From positions 1-64,000 of the forward strand of contig JABYQR010000062.1 in the NCBI GenBank assembly GCA_022592445.1: a DNA stretch of 64,000 bases. The letters are read 5' to 3'. The position numbers and the translations under genes were made by a program. Below the pieces are notes generated by a model that made no database searches, was not told where the DNA came from, and saw only the letters and a program-made list of their open reading frames with translations. The first letter of the stretch is position 1. Every line of letters begins with the position of its first letter. This document shows, piece after piece, positions 46,669 to 58,568 of the stretch. Origin of the DNA: Cytidiella melzeri (lineage: Eukaryota; Basidiomycota; Agaricomycetes; Polyporales; Irpicaceae).

Positions 46669-47254
46669 CAGTGAGTCGCCTGCCTGCGCAGGCTCCTCGA
46701 TCCGCTCCAATTCGCAAATTCTCGTTCCCATCTCAGTCATTCCAATCGACGCAGGTACATCTTACACTCGTCACTTTCTTCTTAATCATCTTTCCGACTC
46801 TTGACTATTGTCTCTTCTTCAAGGCCCCCACCCGTCGTTGTTCCAAGGCAGGAGTGGTGTATTTCTCCCTCCTGGTGGAGGCCTGGTGGAGGCCTGGTGG
46901 AGGAAGAGCCCTCGCCGCGTCTGGGAAGAAGAGTAGTAGTAGCAAGCCTAGTCCAGCGTTTCCAGACACAGTTAACTGTTGCGAGCGACGTAGGGGTCAA
47001 AGCAAGCGTGCATTACGCCCCTCTCTACTCCCGACAGTGTTGCAAACGCTGCGCCAATTGCTGGTATGTACCACTCCATGGACGAAGATGCGGACGATGG
47101 GATGCCCAATGGACGAGGCTGGCTGGCAGACGGAGGACATGTTTCGCTTCTACAAGGGTGCCAACGTGGACGGCGTATCTGTGCTCATATGGAAAGCCGT
47201 GCTGGAAGACATCCGTAACTCTAGTCGGTTCCCCTAGGCCATTCGCAATCTTTC

Positions 47255-47563
47255 GTGCGTTGCGCAGTGGGTGGCTCTCATGCTGTCACTGACTATACCC
47301 GCGTTGTCGTTGAAGTGGCTCAGTACGCATATCGCTACAATGATGGCCATGTAGCTGCCCTTGTCGCTAGTCTGAGAATTGTCCTGCCAACTAGGCCACT
47401 CACCATCCTGAACCTGTTTCCACTCCTTCTGCGTCGCACGACTTATCGCGTGGATGATGTTTTCCGAGTGGAAGGTGCGCACGACTGGAATGAGTTTTCT
47501 ATCTCAGTACACACAGTCGACGTAACTACGCTTTCTCTGGTTTCAGTCTACAACGTGCACTGA
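47255..47563 (+). pseudogene. gene X middle segment (B3)
   Basis: The same 102-codon open piece as in B2, with few changes. Unknown function. Confidence 0.35.
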
Positions 47564-48087
47564 TCAAACTATGCTAGGCGTGAATCAATAATCTAGTCTC
47601 CTAGTGCATTCCACGCATTCCAGGCTTCTGTCGACCCTGTTGCAGCCGTCTACGGTATTCGTACCGCTGTGGCACATCGCTCGACTCCCTCTCTTTCTCG
47701 GATGTGTCAGCCTTCGAAGTAAGCATGTTTGCTTGACGAGGTCTGAATAGAGCCTCTCGCCGAGACACGTCTGCCTCTCAACCACAGCGCCTTAGGGTCA
47801 TTTTCACGCTTCGGGCCGGTCCGTGTGGGCTGCATGAAGGCAAACAAGTGGCGCGACAATTATACGTTCTCAAATAAAACTCGGTACGCTCTTACACAGC
47901 ACACAGAGTCTTACGCAGTCGCTGACACTTCCCTGAGGTACATGATTGCCGACGTACCAAACGCTCTCTTGATAAGTTAAACACTAGTGCTTGTTCGTTT
48001 CTCACTAGCTGAACACTTATCACATGTCCTTGTCGTCTCCGGTGTTCCCTTAGCTCACATCTCTCCCCTTGATAAGCCCACAAAATA

Positions 48088-48501
48088 TTGTACGCACGAC
48101 AATTGACGATCTCGAATCATGGCAGCGCTCTGACTCTCGAAGAGCACAGAATCTTCATTGTCACGGTGGACGACAAGGCCACATTTGACGGGGAGCCAGG
48201 GCAAGAGGATCTAGACGTGCTTGTGATCGACGAGGGCAAGGACGGTCTGCCTTGTGAGGAGTGTGTCACCAAGAGAGTATCAGCGACGCTTGGTCCTTCC
48301 GCCTGCCAAGCAGAGCTTCACGGCGAACGACACCTTCGTCTGTGGCTACGTGAGGTCCCAGGTGCAGTATACATCGCCACTGGACGTCCTGTTGCGACTA
48401 TAGCACCGCCTCCTCAGCCTGCACCTCTCCACCAGGCCTTGGACATCAGCCGCCGTCTCCGGTCTATGGATGAACAGTTCATGATGGGTACGAGCACATG
48501 A
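48088..48501 (+). pseudogene. gene X C-terminal segment (B3)
   Basis: Same open piece as 10806-11219, with SACQAELHGE in place of SACQAQLHGE. It has no ATG at the head and is probably one exon of the ancestral gene. Confidence 0.4.
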
Positions 48502-49960
48502 ATCCGCCTCCACCTCCTACCGTGCGTTTGCGTTCGCAGTCTCGTACTGCACTCCACCGGCTGTCGTATAAATGCTAGGACCTACTCTCGGACGCAGCTC
48601 GAGCATCTTTAATAGGGCTACCAGTCTGCACCGTATGGGCTGGCTCGTCTGGAGGCGCCTCTTCAGCGGGCTGCATACCCGAGCCAAGCGGTGCACCCCA
48701 GCGCAATCAACACTTCTCGCGATTGTTGGAGGCACCTGCTGAAGGTCTGTGAAAGACTACACACAAGATTGCATCCGCAAGCATAGGATACTATGGTTCC
48801 TCCACTATCGAAGGCATCTGTGACCTCTCGACACGAACCTCAACTCTCGCTGTTTTACATTCCCCTCGTCTCCTTGTCTGCTACACAACGTTATCCTATC
48901 GCTCGACGTGGGTGACCTTCTTGGTGGCCCGACGTGGATTTGTTCTCACTCATTTCTTGCACGCAGCATGTCCTATGCTGTCCCGCGTTGTCACTATTGA
49001 TCTCCGGGCTCTGGGCCTCCTCGTCGCGCGGCCTCAGTTTCGACATCTCTTTCGGGCTCTTCCACCTTTCGACGATCAATTCATCCTATCTCAGGAATCG
49101 CATTTCACAATCAACCGGGCTCCAATCGTGTCTTTTGCATGCTCCTACCACCGCACGTCTCGCAAACAGAAGTCCAGGCCTACTCAATGCCTACAAAGCA
49201 TTGTACACGGCCGACGTAGAGGAGTATCGTAACAGACACGCAGCAAGCTCAAGCTGCGTTGGCGGTACGAGTTTTTGTGCGTGTTTTTTGATTCTTATCC
49301 TCGCATTCAACAAAACCCACAAATACGGTAGAGAAAGTAACCGACGAAAGCCACATTATACCGTTGTCTTCCATCCTACTGCTCGCTCTTGACTCGGGTG
49401 TTTACTTTTGCGACTTCTCCATGAACGTTTGCGGGTTGCCCTTCTACTCTTCCCCTAGTACCCGTCATCACTCCGCTTCCCCTTTTCCATATGCTCTCTT
49501 CATCCCACCGCACACCCCTCTGCCCCTCATCCATCCTCCCTCTCTCGTTCTGTGGCAGAAGCACTGCACCCTATATACTGTGTCACTCTCCAACTTGCTG
49601 TGTACCCTGGTGTAGGCAGTGTATATGACTCGGTCGTCTTTGTTGGGTTCCCTGCAGTAGTACGGAGTACATCATTCACGCGTCGCGATTTTTAACTTAG
49701 AAAACAGACTATGTCTTGCTTTGCAATTGGTGCGCCGTGTTTAGATTCTTCTTGGGTGTGCATTGCTGTCGCCATCTGGCCATGCGTGGTATAGAAATCT
49801 GTCTATTGGAGTGGGAAGGGAGTGGAAAGACCAGACACTGTGAATTCGTATGATGTGTGCACACATGTTATCGCAAAATCTCTGGGACTGCTTGAGATGG
49901 CAGGTGTGGAACATATCAAGCAACACATGATGGTCAAAATTGATACAGCAATGTTGTACA

Positions 49961-52900
49961 CTAGAAAGGACTGTCGTCGAACTTTGCACGCGAAAAGTCG
50001 ACAAGAAGCAGGCAGTCGTTGGCCAAAGCTAGCCTTTCCCCGTGCCATTGACCTTTGAAACCATAAGATGTCCTTCTGTGTGTAGGTGGAATCCACATAA
50101 TCCGTCGACCTTGTCGTCCGTCGAGAACCCACTTTTCGTCATCCGATCGATAGCATGGTGCCTCTGAGCTCGTGATCGCATTCTCAGCTCCGACGAGGGA
50201 CGATGATTCGCCTGCTTCCTCGACAAAATGCAGCGTCTGCGTCATTGCCCTGGCGTTCCTCCAGGTAGCAGAGTATCGCTTGCCGGATTCGCATTCAAAT
50301 ACGAGAGTGATGTCGTTGTCGGCTTTCGAATGTTCTCGGTGGCTGATCCGCACAACACGTTCATCATCGGAAGGTACGTTTCCTCGCGCAGCAAGAATTA
50401 TGCGAGGGTCAGGGCCGTGATTTTGCTCTATCTTCCAGCAATCAATTCGCGTAGTTGTCGTGTACTTTGGGACTGCACAGTGGAAGAACCCCAGTGTGCC
50501 GTGGGTGTATGGTAAGATCCGGCTCTCATACACATCGTCGTCCTCCATAATGATTTTCTGCTGTGCCATTGTCTCATCTTGAGACCAGTCCCAGAGATGC
50601 CCGTACCCGCTCAAGTCACAAAAGATGACATAGTGATTGTCAGCTGAGAATGCCGCGTCAATGACAGGTCTTGAGTGCTCGCGTAGGACATTTTGAAGTG
50701 TCCCGTTCCGAGCATCCCATACTCGCACTGTTCCATTATTTGAGCCGGCGACCAACAACTGCCCATCGTGGAGAAGTGCACGCAGGTGAGATCCTTGGTG
50801 TGATTGTCGTCCTTGTCCTGGTTGAGGGCCCTGACCCCCGCTTCCCAGATGTTGACAGTCCTATCGATTGCACCGGAGGCGATGAACCTGCCATCCGGAG
50901 AGAACGCGACAGCTCTGACGTCATCACGATGCTCTTCAAACAGCGACACATCGCGACCAGAGGTGTCTGCTGGATAGACGACATGCATGGCACTCGAGCC
51001 TGATACTGCAAAGGCAAGCATGCGGGGGTTTGCAGTGGGCGAGAACTGCAGTGACAAGACAATGTGGGTGATTGGGATGTTGTAGACAGCATGGCCCGTC
51101 TCTACATTGTATACAACGAGGTGACCTGATGAGGAGCCGACGCGAGAAGCGATCCGTCAAACGAGGAAGCCACCGCGATAACGTGATTCCTACTTTCAGG
51201 CTCGAAACGTTGGAAGACCTTTGCCTGGCGAGGAGGATCCACCTCCCACAACTCAGTCCCCCTGCCACCGATAATGACTGATTTGTGGCCAGGACGCCTC
51301 AGCCAGCACAACACCACCCCCTTCATCCCAACAGTGAATTGTTGCTGACAGTGACCATCGTCAGAGTCAATGTTCCATAGACGAACACGACCATTCTTTT
51401 CGCTAGAGGCAAGAAGTTGTCCACAGCCAGAGTAAGGATAAAATGCAACACTGTTGATCTCCACTCCAACTTCACCATGCAGCGTGATGGTACTAATACC
51501 GGTGCGAACGTCCCACAACTTGATGGAGACACCACAAGCTGTAGCAAGGGTTTGGCTGTCGTGGGAGAACGAAAGAGATCTGACAAAGCCCTCATGTTTG
51601 AATTCAGCCAGTAGCTCTCCAGTTGCAGCACGGAACAGGTAAGTGAACTTAAAGCCACCAACAGCGATCATGGTTCCATCAGGGGAGTATTCCAATGTGG
51701 CAACATCATTCGGCATTTGTACAGTCCTGATAGGTCCGCCCTTCTGTGCCTTTGCGCCTCCAACGACAACTCCAGCTTCACATGCCAGGTCCGCTGCATG
51801 AGATGATTTAAGCAGCGAGTCGTTCGAAGTGAAAGGGAGGCCAGAGTGGTAGATGTGGGCCACGGACGCGTCAACAATGTCGAACGCGTTCAAGATGAAC
51901 CTTCGACCGTCGTCGGCCCAGTCGATCAACATCTGGTACTTGTCGTCGCACTGCAGTGAAGATGCTATTAGCACGGGATAGCCCGATGGATGTGTAAGTC
52001 ATACCGAGATAAGCCACTCGTGCACATCGGTCAATGAGTTGACGGCGGTTCGCAGATCCCGGAGGAGCCCAAGGACCTCAAACCACTGTAGCTGACGTGT
52101 GGTAAGAAACCGGCGGAGAGCGCAGGCCTTGCTAAGTTGTCCGTTCTCGTAATCAGCGTCGGAAAGTAGGTGTTCCTCGCGATTGCCGTCGGTGAGGAGA
52201 TGAGCTGCCCAGTATCGACAGCTATATCTCAACGCTTCGCTAATGCATCGATCGAGTGTGGTGAGAGTGACCTCGTCGTTCATAGCATACCGTGGCAGAC
52301 CGCAAATATTCTTCTTCAGCCCGCCCTCCATGGTCTCGAAGCAGCGAGTGGCGGCGTTGGAGTGGTGTGCATCTCTATCAATGTAGAATCGAGGATTCGT
52401 ACATCGCGTAGAGTCTGTGAGGAAATCAGGGAAGGATTTGTGATAGAATCGAACAGGGAGAGTGGAGTTTTCCGACACAAGAAGCACAGAGTGAAGTGAC
52501 CTGAGGGATGCCTTGATAGTAGCCAAGTTTGAGCCCAAGATGCCCGCCATTGTTGAAGTAGAAACGAGATCACACGCGACTACGAGAAAGCCCAGTATTG
52601 ATCGAAGCCTCTGCATGAAGTCATCGTCCTTCTTGGAGAACGCGCGTGCAAGTATGTCGAGGTAAAGGGCGTCGAGGCCAGACGAGCCTTCCTTTACAAA
52701 GCTGTCTACCTTGCCCAAAAGCATGTTTAGCTGTTCTGCCGGATTACTGTCTGTGTCGAAGATCAGTTTGACCGCCGTTGCCGCAAAGATGAAAAGGCCA
52801 GAAGACTTGGCCGTCAGTGTATCTATGTCGGTACCTCTGGGCCAGCCACGGGGAAGGTCGAGGTCGCTACGTCTTGCGCGAGCAGCCGGATCGTTGAGAT

Positions 52901-54600
52901 TCACCTTCAGGAACAGCCTGATGTCATTGTCCACAGACATCATACCTACTTCGTGCAATATCATAACATCTGTGACGGGCCTTAAGCCTTCGAGACGAAA
53001 TCCGGTACGGATGTGCGGCTCAGGACGACTCGTGATGAAGAACTTGATCTTCGGGATACCCGCGATGTGCTGGGCCATATACGATAGGATGATGGACGTG
53101 GCTTCGTCGTCTTTGCATTCGTCTAATGCGTCGATGACGATGACTGCCTCCATGCCAGACATGTCCACTGGGCGGGCGATGAGCTCCACGAATTGGTTGT
53201 GTAACGTCAAGGATGCGATGTCCTGGTTTTTCTCAAGGGCGCCCAACACCGCTTTTCTGAATTGCCGCGAGGCGTGGTTTGAGGACCTGGCGAGCTGGAA
53301 TGAGATTGTGGGAAATATCATCGTCCGATCGCTGGCGTTCATTGAGCCCCGGGAACAGAAGAAGCTCGCACCAAGCCGCCCGCCAGATGCCAGCTTCTCT
53401 GCAAAGCTTTGCGCTATGGTCGACTTCCCACTACCAGCGTGACCGTTCAGCCAATAGACTTGTTTCGCAGAGCGACTGTCAGCCCATTTCATGAGCTCGT
53501 GTAGTATGTCCACCCGTGTGCCTGGGAGACAGTGCGAGCGTGTTTCGGACCCAGATGCGTTAAACCCGGCGTCCTTCGCGCGAGGTAGCTTATCGAGAGC
53601 GTCCCGCTCGTCTAGTAACAATCTGAAATGAGCGACATGCTTCATGATCATAAATTAAGAAGTAATTCACCGTAGTTCTGGCCAAGATGTGGTCCAGAAT
53701 CAGTGGGTATAAATGCTGTCGATCGTTAAATGGACGTACAATCTGCTCCACCTGGAGCCTATGGATGTTTTCGACTAGAGAACGCTGTTGACTGCATCAG
53801 TAGTGTCTAGCAGCAGAATCGGGACCAGTAGACACCTCATAGTCGTTGAGGGCTTGCTCAACATCGCGTATATATCCTTCAATCACCTCCTTGGTGTCAG
53901 ATGCCGTGAAAGTGCGCTGGGTGATCTTTTCCTGGACTATCTCTTCAGTTTGTCCGTTTGGCGTCCAATTCCTGCGTAATATGTCAAGCAATCTACTGGA
54001 GCAATCAGAAAGCAAAACGTACTCTGTCAAGACGCTGCGACAATGAAGCGCATGTGTGTCGTTTGTTGTGGTCCACGATTTCTCAATCGCCTCGATCCGC
54101 CAAGAGCCGCTCAGCATCTTTCTTGTTACCTCGGGTGTTCTGATTCGTCTTTGAATGCCATGAAACAGCCCAAAGTTGCTATCGCCACTCACCTTGGCAA
54201 GTTTACGGAGAAAATTCATGCCGGCCGCTGCGCTCTTGAGAGGAGGAAAGACGTCGGACACCACTTCTGTCAGATCCAGCAATGTCGTGCCGACTCCTTT
54301 GGCTAGATTTCCAGCATTGCTCTTCATAGCCAGCGACGCGTTAGCCTCTAGATCGTCGGTGACGTCTCTGACCTAGCTACTTACAATGCGCATGTGCCCC
54401 GTTCCTGCTTCGCTTGCGCCATCTGATCCTGCCACCACTCTTTGGTTCGATGCGCTTGCGACGCCTCCGACTGTCCCTGCCCTGTCCTGCGAATGTTCGA
54501 CGTCGCTCGCCCTGGATGCATCAGCGCCTGAGTCACTGAAATTGCGGCCTCCGTCGTAGGATTGGCTACATTCTTGAGCAAGCACGAAGCGTTTGGGCAT
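49961..54600 (-). pseudogene. NLR G3: NACHT-WD40 receptor, broken
   Basis: Same structure as G2. The NACHT exon (53611-52005) is intact and, over its first ~330 codons, nearly identical to G2, with GHAGSGKST and VIVIDALDEC. Breaks are: a 2-nt deletion in exon 3 at about 54100 (GATCCGCCAAG against GATCCGCTTCAAG), a frameshift in the WD40 exon at about 51120 and a missing base at about 50769 (CATCGTGGAG against CATCGTCGGAG). Exon 1 carries several small indels. The WD40 blades and the tail (SSEAPCY, QWHGERLALAN) are recognisable to the stop at 49961. The C-terminal third of the NACHT exon is about 10% diverged from G2. A truncated protein is possible, but a full receptor is not. Confidence 0.85.
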
Positions 54601-55130
54601 CGCTGTGGAGCCTCAAAAAGGCAGCGAGATGGTAGCGATGTGAGGTTGTCGTGTGGGAACCGCTGGAGCAGGAGAGTGTCAACACGGGTCAAGAGCGCCA
54701 GAGGCACAGAAGATGCCCACCATCTCCCACGAGCATAGAGCGTGTAAGCCTGGCATTGCGGAACATTGCGCGGCATATTGCAAGCCTGCCTATGCGAAGA
54801 CTGTGCTTCAGACTCTTATAGTCAGCTGGGACACAGCACGTGGATGCATCGTCCCGCACATACGGCAACCTTCGAATAACAGTTCTGTTCGTGTTCCTTC
54901 CTACTGTTCCTGCTATTTGAACCAGTATCAGTAAACCTGCGCAGTGAACTGTATCAGCGATATTCCCACAGTCATCACAATGTAACATCCTTGTGTTTCC
55001 CCATGTGTCGCTGGCTGATAGACCTATCCTTATTCCTCGCCCTCTGGGTCTTCCCAGCGTCGTACTGAATGTTGTGAAAGTCATCAGAGTTTCAGCCATC
55101 ACGGTGTACGTGTGAGAGGGCAGGATGAAC
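54601..55130. other. 5' flank of G3
   Basis: Copy of 42326-42857. It lacks the MITE and shows the intact target AGGATGAAC at 55122-55130. No gene seen. Confidence 0.5.
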
Positions 55131-55544
55131 GTGAACGCCTGTTGTCACTTGGATGCGTAACTCTCTACAAACCTCGAGCCTTTGTTGTCTTCCTTCCACC
55201 CCTACACACGTAGTTCCCTTCACCACTAGATGATGCCTTTCATACGGGCCTTGCACGGCGATCGTCCAGAATTGCACTCCCCACCGCGCATCCATCCTCA
55301 TCCGTCTTGTGGTCAAAGTGCACTTTGTGTACCACGCTGACCTTACCCGCTTCGTTTCCCAGTGTAGGCAATCTATGTGAAAGGGTCGCTCCCCATGTTG
55401 AGGAAGCACACCTGTATGTCGAGGTTTGTGCGAAACCAATACCGGCGTGACTTGTGATTGGCCTGCGCTGTGAACGATTATGTAAGCCGCAAGTTTTCGT
55501 ATCTTCCAACGATTATCGAGCTGACCTTGAAGCCTCTTGCCCAC
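55092..55544 (-). CDS. hypothetical ORF upstream of repeat A4
   Basis: Copy of the frame at 43245-43700 without the MITE, so probably with the original 3' end (VHVHPALSHVHRDG). No ATG at the head; unrecognised. It may be an exon fragment. Confidence 0.25.
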   Translation of the reverse strand: MGKRLQGQLDNRWKIRKLAAYIIVHSAGQSQVTPVLVSHKPRHTGVLPQHGERPFHIDCLHWETKRVRSAWYTKCTLTTRRMRMDARWGVQFWTIAVQGPYERHHLVVKGTTCVGVEGRQQRLEVCRELRIQVTTGVHVHPALSHVHRDG

Positions 55545-58500
55545 GAATGTGAACGGTGAGTTGAAGGTCGTACGTGGCTATGGCAGCTGCAACTTGGAAC
55601 TTGGCCCTCCTCGACGACTCGATACGCGCACCCTTTCTGCAGACTCCTACCCTCTCTTCTCCCAAGAACGACGACCACGTTAGCGGTGACTTGACGCCGT
55701 TCTCATTCAACAACTGACTACCGCACTGTCTGCCAGGTGGAAGACAAATATTTCACATTCACGTCTAGCTCACATTACCCACACAGAAGCTAGAGATCTT
55801 CACCGCAACAAACAGTCCTGCTTTCGTCCACTCGAAAAGACACGCCTTTGCTGTGCATCTGTTCAGTACTCATACTACACCGTCGTTTCCCCTCGTCCTC
55901 AGCCTTTGCAGCTTCCCTTGCTTTTCACGTCTTGCTATACGGCCGGTTGTTCCGAGCATTCCCATTTTCTCTCTCGCCAGTCTCGCAAACAAACTCATCG
56001 ACAAGCCATTCCTTCTCTGACCATCTGTGCTAGCTCACGACAGGCACTTCGACCCATGAGCCACTCGCCGCTCTACTGTACAGCAAGCACGTAAACAAGA
56101 GTACTCGCAAATTGGCAACATATGCATCCTACTCTCGTCACTCTGTCTTCGAGCATCTGTAAACTCATCGCCAACATCGGGGCTTCCACCCGCGTTCGCT
56201 ACCAGGCTGGAATGGATCATCTCTTCCTTCCCAGAGGAGAAACAAGTCTCATCGCGTTTAGTCTACTCGAGGCTGCAGGGTGTTGAGACAGGGGGTTGAA
56301 CGTGCGTCGTGCCATTCTCTACACCGCAGTGCAAATACTGCGATGACTGCCGGTATCTAATACTCTATCGAGGATCTAGACAGTAACATAAGCTTAATGG
56401 ATGCACCCGCCTGGCAGACAGACGACATGTCTCGCTATACCGATGAAGATGAAGATATGGGCGCCGAACATCACAGGCGACTCATGCTCCCTGGTGCACG
56501 CTCAGACTTCCATCTGCCTCTCGACTGCGACGCTTTAAAGTCATTTGCGCCTTCAGGCTCATTCTTTTCGGCTGCATGCTGGCAAAACAGTGGCTTGAGA
56601 CCCATTATTTCTCGCCTCGGTACGTTCCTACACGCTGAGTCTTATGTGTTTACCAATACCTCAGACGGACAAATGACTCCAACGTCCCTATTCGCTGTCC
56701 GAACAACTTGATAATTGGACTCGACCGTTGGCCCATCTCTTGCCCGTTGACAAGCTCACACAACATCGTGCGCAAGACAATCGACGATATCCTAGAAGCA
56801 CTTTTGCGCTCCGAGACGCATGAAGTCGATGACATCCTAAGGCCCGTCTCACAGAGTTGGGCATAGCAATCGCACATCTGACGGAGAGCACATGCAAATG
56901 TTGACGCCTTGAAGACTGACCTGGACGCGAATGGCCCACCCAGTGAGTAGTATCTACAATCCGCCAATTGTCGGACAAATGCCCGCTCGCTATCGATCTT
57001 ACTCCAATCTCAGTTGTCATTCAAGCATATGACTTGGTCCAGACTTACTAGTACCAGACTGCGCCTTTCAGGCCCATTCGTGTCGTGGCGCCTATTCGGT
57101 GGGCTGCATACTCGACTCGTGTGGTGCACCCCGCCATCTACTCTTCATACGATTGCTCAAGGCACCTGCCGAAGGTCTAGGAAAGGCCTGCGCATTAGAT
57201 TGCATCGAACAGTACAGAAACCCACACAGTGGCTCCTCCTAGCCTAAAGGTATCCTCTGAATACCAGCTTCATCTCTCGTTGTCCAATATTCGCTCCTCT
57301 CCTGGTCTGCTGCACCGTATACTCATATTGCCCAACATTTTGCTCCCCTCGCGCTAGCGCAAGGCACATCTGCTTCGCTCTCTTATTGCATGCAGCGAAT
57401 CCTGTATTGCTGTCTCGTCTCGTCGCCGTCGGTCTCCTGGTTCTCTCTCTTCTCGTTGGTTCATTCTCGCGCAGCCTCAGTCTCGTCGTTCCTGATGGGC
57501 TCTCCTACTGTACGACGACTTATCTCAAACATTTACTCTATCAATCGTTCTGCCACCCATCGTATCTATTGCTCATCTCCACCGCCTCGCGTCACGCAAT
57601 CCGAATTCTGGGGCTTCAACGAGCTGTGCGCGACTAGAGGCTGTGGTGTCTCGTGGTCGGTGCAGGTTTACGCGCGCATGGTGCAGTCCCGTCTCGAACT
57701 TTTCCATGGGCCTTCAACGTTCAACATTGTCAGCAATGTCTCATTTACGCTGGAGACCTTCTATGCGCCCTATTTATCCACTTATCCAAGACGCTTTTTG
57801 CCGTCATCGCTGTGTTCTGCATGCTTTTTTTGAGATCCCAAGTGATATCGTTCTCATGTTCTCCACTGCCCTCCGTCTAGTGTCCTTCCATCGTATCCGG
57901 CAAAACCTACGAAAATAGCGAGAAACATAACAGACAAAAGTCTCGTCACATCGTCTTCCTCATTTCTATCGCTACCCTTGACCAACGTGTTTACGATTCT
58001 GAGTTCTCTTAAGCTTCAAGCGTTTTCGGGTTGCCCTTCCACTCCTCCACCGTTCTCCCCTACATCTCTTACCGTCCGGTCCCTTTGTCATTATTCACAT
58101 CCGCACGCATCCTTTTCCTCCCATCCATCCATCCTCACACATTCCCGTGGGTGAAGCACACCCTATGTACGGTGTTGCCCCACCCGCTTTGTACGCGCTG
58201 TATGCCTTGCAAAACAATTCATGCATTGCTTCGCAACTCTGCGTGGGCATGCTTGAGTGCCTGTGCTCTCATTTCGAGGATCAGTCCAAGTAGGTAGAGC
58301 AAAGGATGATACCAGAAATATACACTAGCAATGTCGTACATTTGGAAGAGCTATCGTTCGGACTCCACATGCGAAAAGTCAACAAGTACCAGACAACCGC
58401 CCCCAAAGCTAGCCTTTCCCCGTCCCATCGTCCTATCATGCCTTTGAATGTTGTTTCTGGGTGTAATCCTCCGGCACCCTTCGACGTTGAGACCCACTTC

Positions 58501-58568
58501 CCGCCGGACTCTAGTTGATTACATGGTGCCTCTGAGTCAGTGACTGGGTCGTCAGCTCCAACGAGGGA
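55509..58568 (+). repeat. NLR 3'-flank repeat A4 with decayed gene X
   Basis: Fourth A copy. The MDAPAWQTDDMSRY frame begins at 56397 but is cut by a one-base deletion near 56676 (AATGACTCC against AATGACCTCC), ending at 56711. The terminal NLR remnant is 58319-58568. It then joins to repeat C4, not B. Confidence 0.7.
58319..58568 (-). pseudogene. NLR C-terminal remnant at the end of A4
   Basis: The clearest remnant. Minus-strand frame (58281-58580) with SLVGADDPVTDSEAPC and RWDGERLALG, aligning to SLIGVDTALTSSEAPC and QWHGERLALAN of the NLR tails. The NLR upstream of it is missing. Confidence 0.75.

Larger units (their letters stand above)
46669..49940 (+). repeat. NLR 3'-flank repeat B3 with decayed gene X
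   Basis: Closest to B1 and B2. Open segments are at 47255-47563 (YAYRYNDGHVAALVASLRIV) and 48088-48501. A short diverged tract near 48660-48760 differs from B1/B2. The distal part is the 3' region of G3 and is nearly identical to that of G2. Confidence 0.7.
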
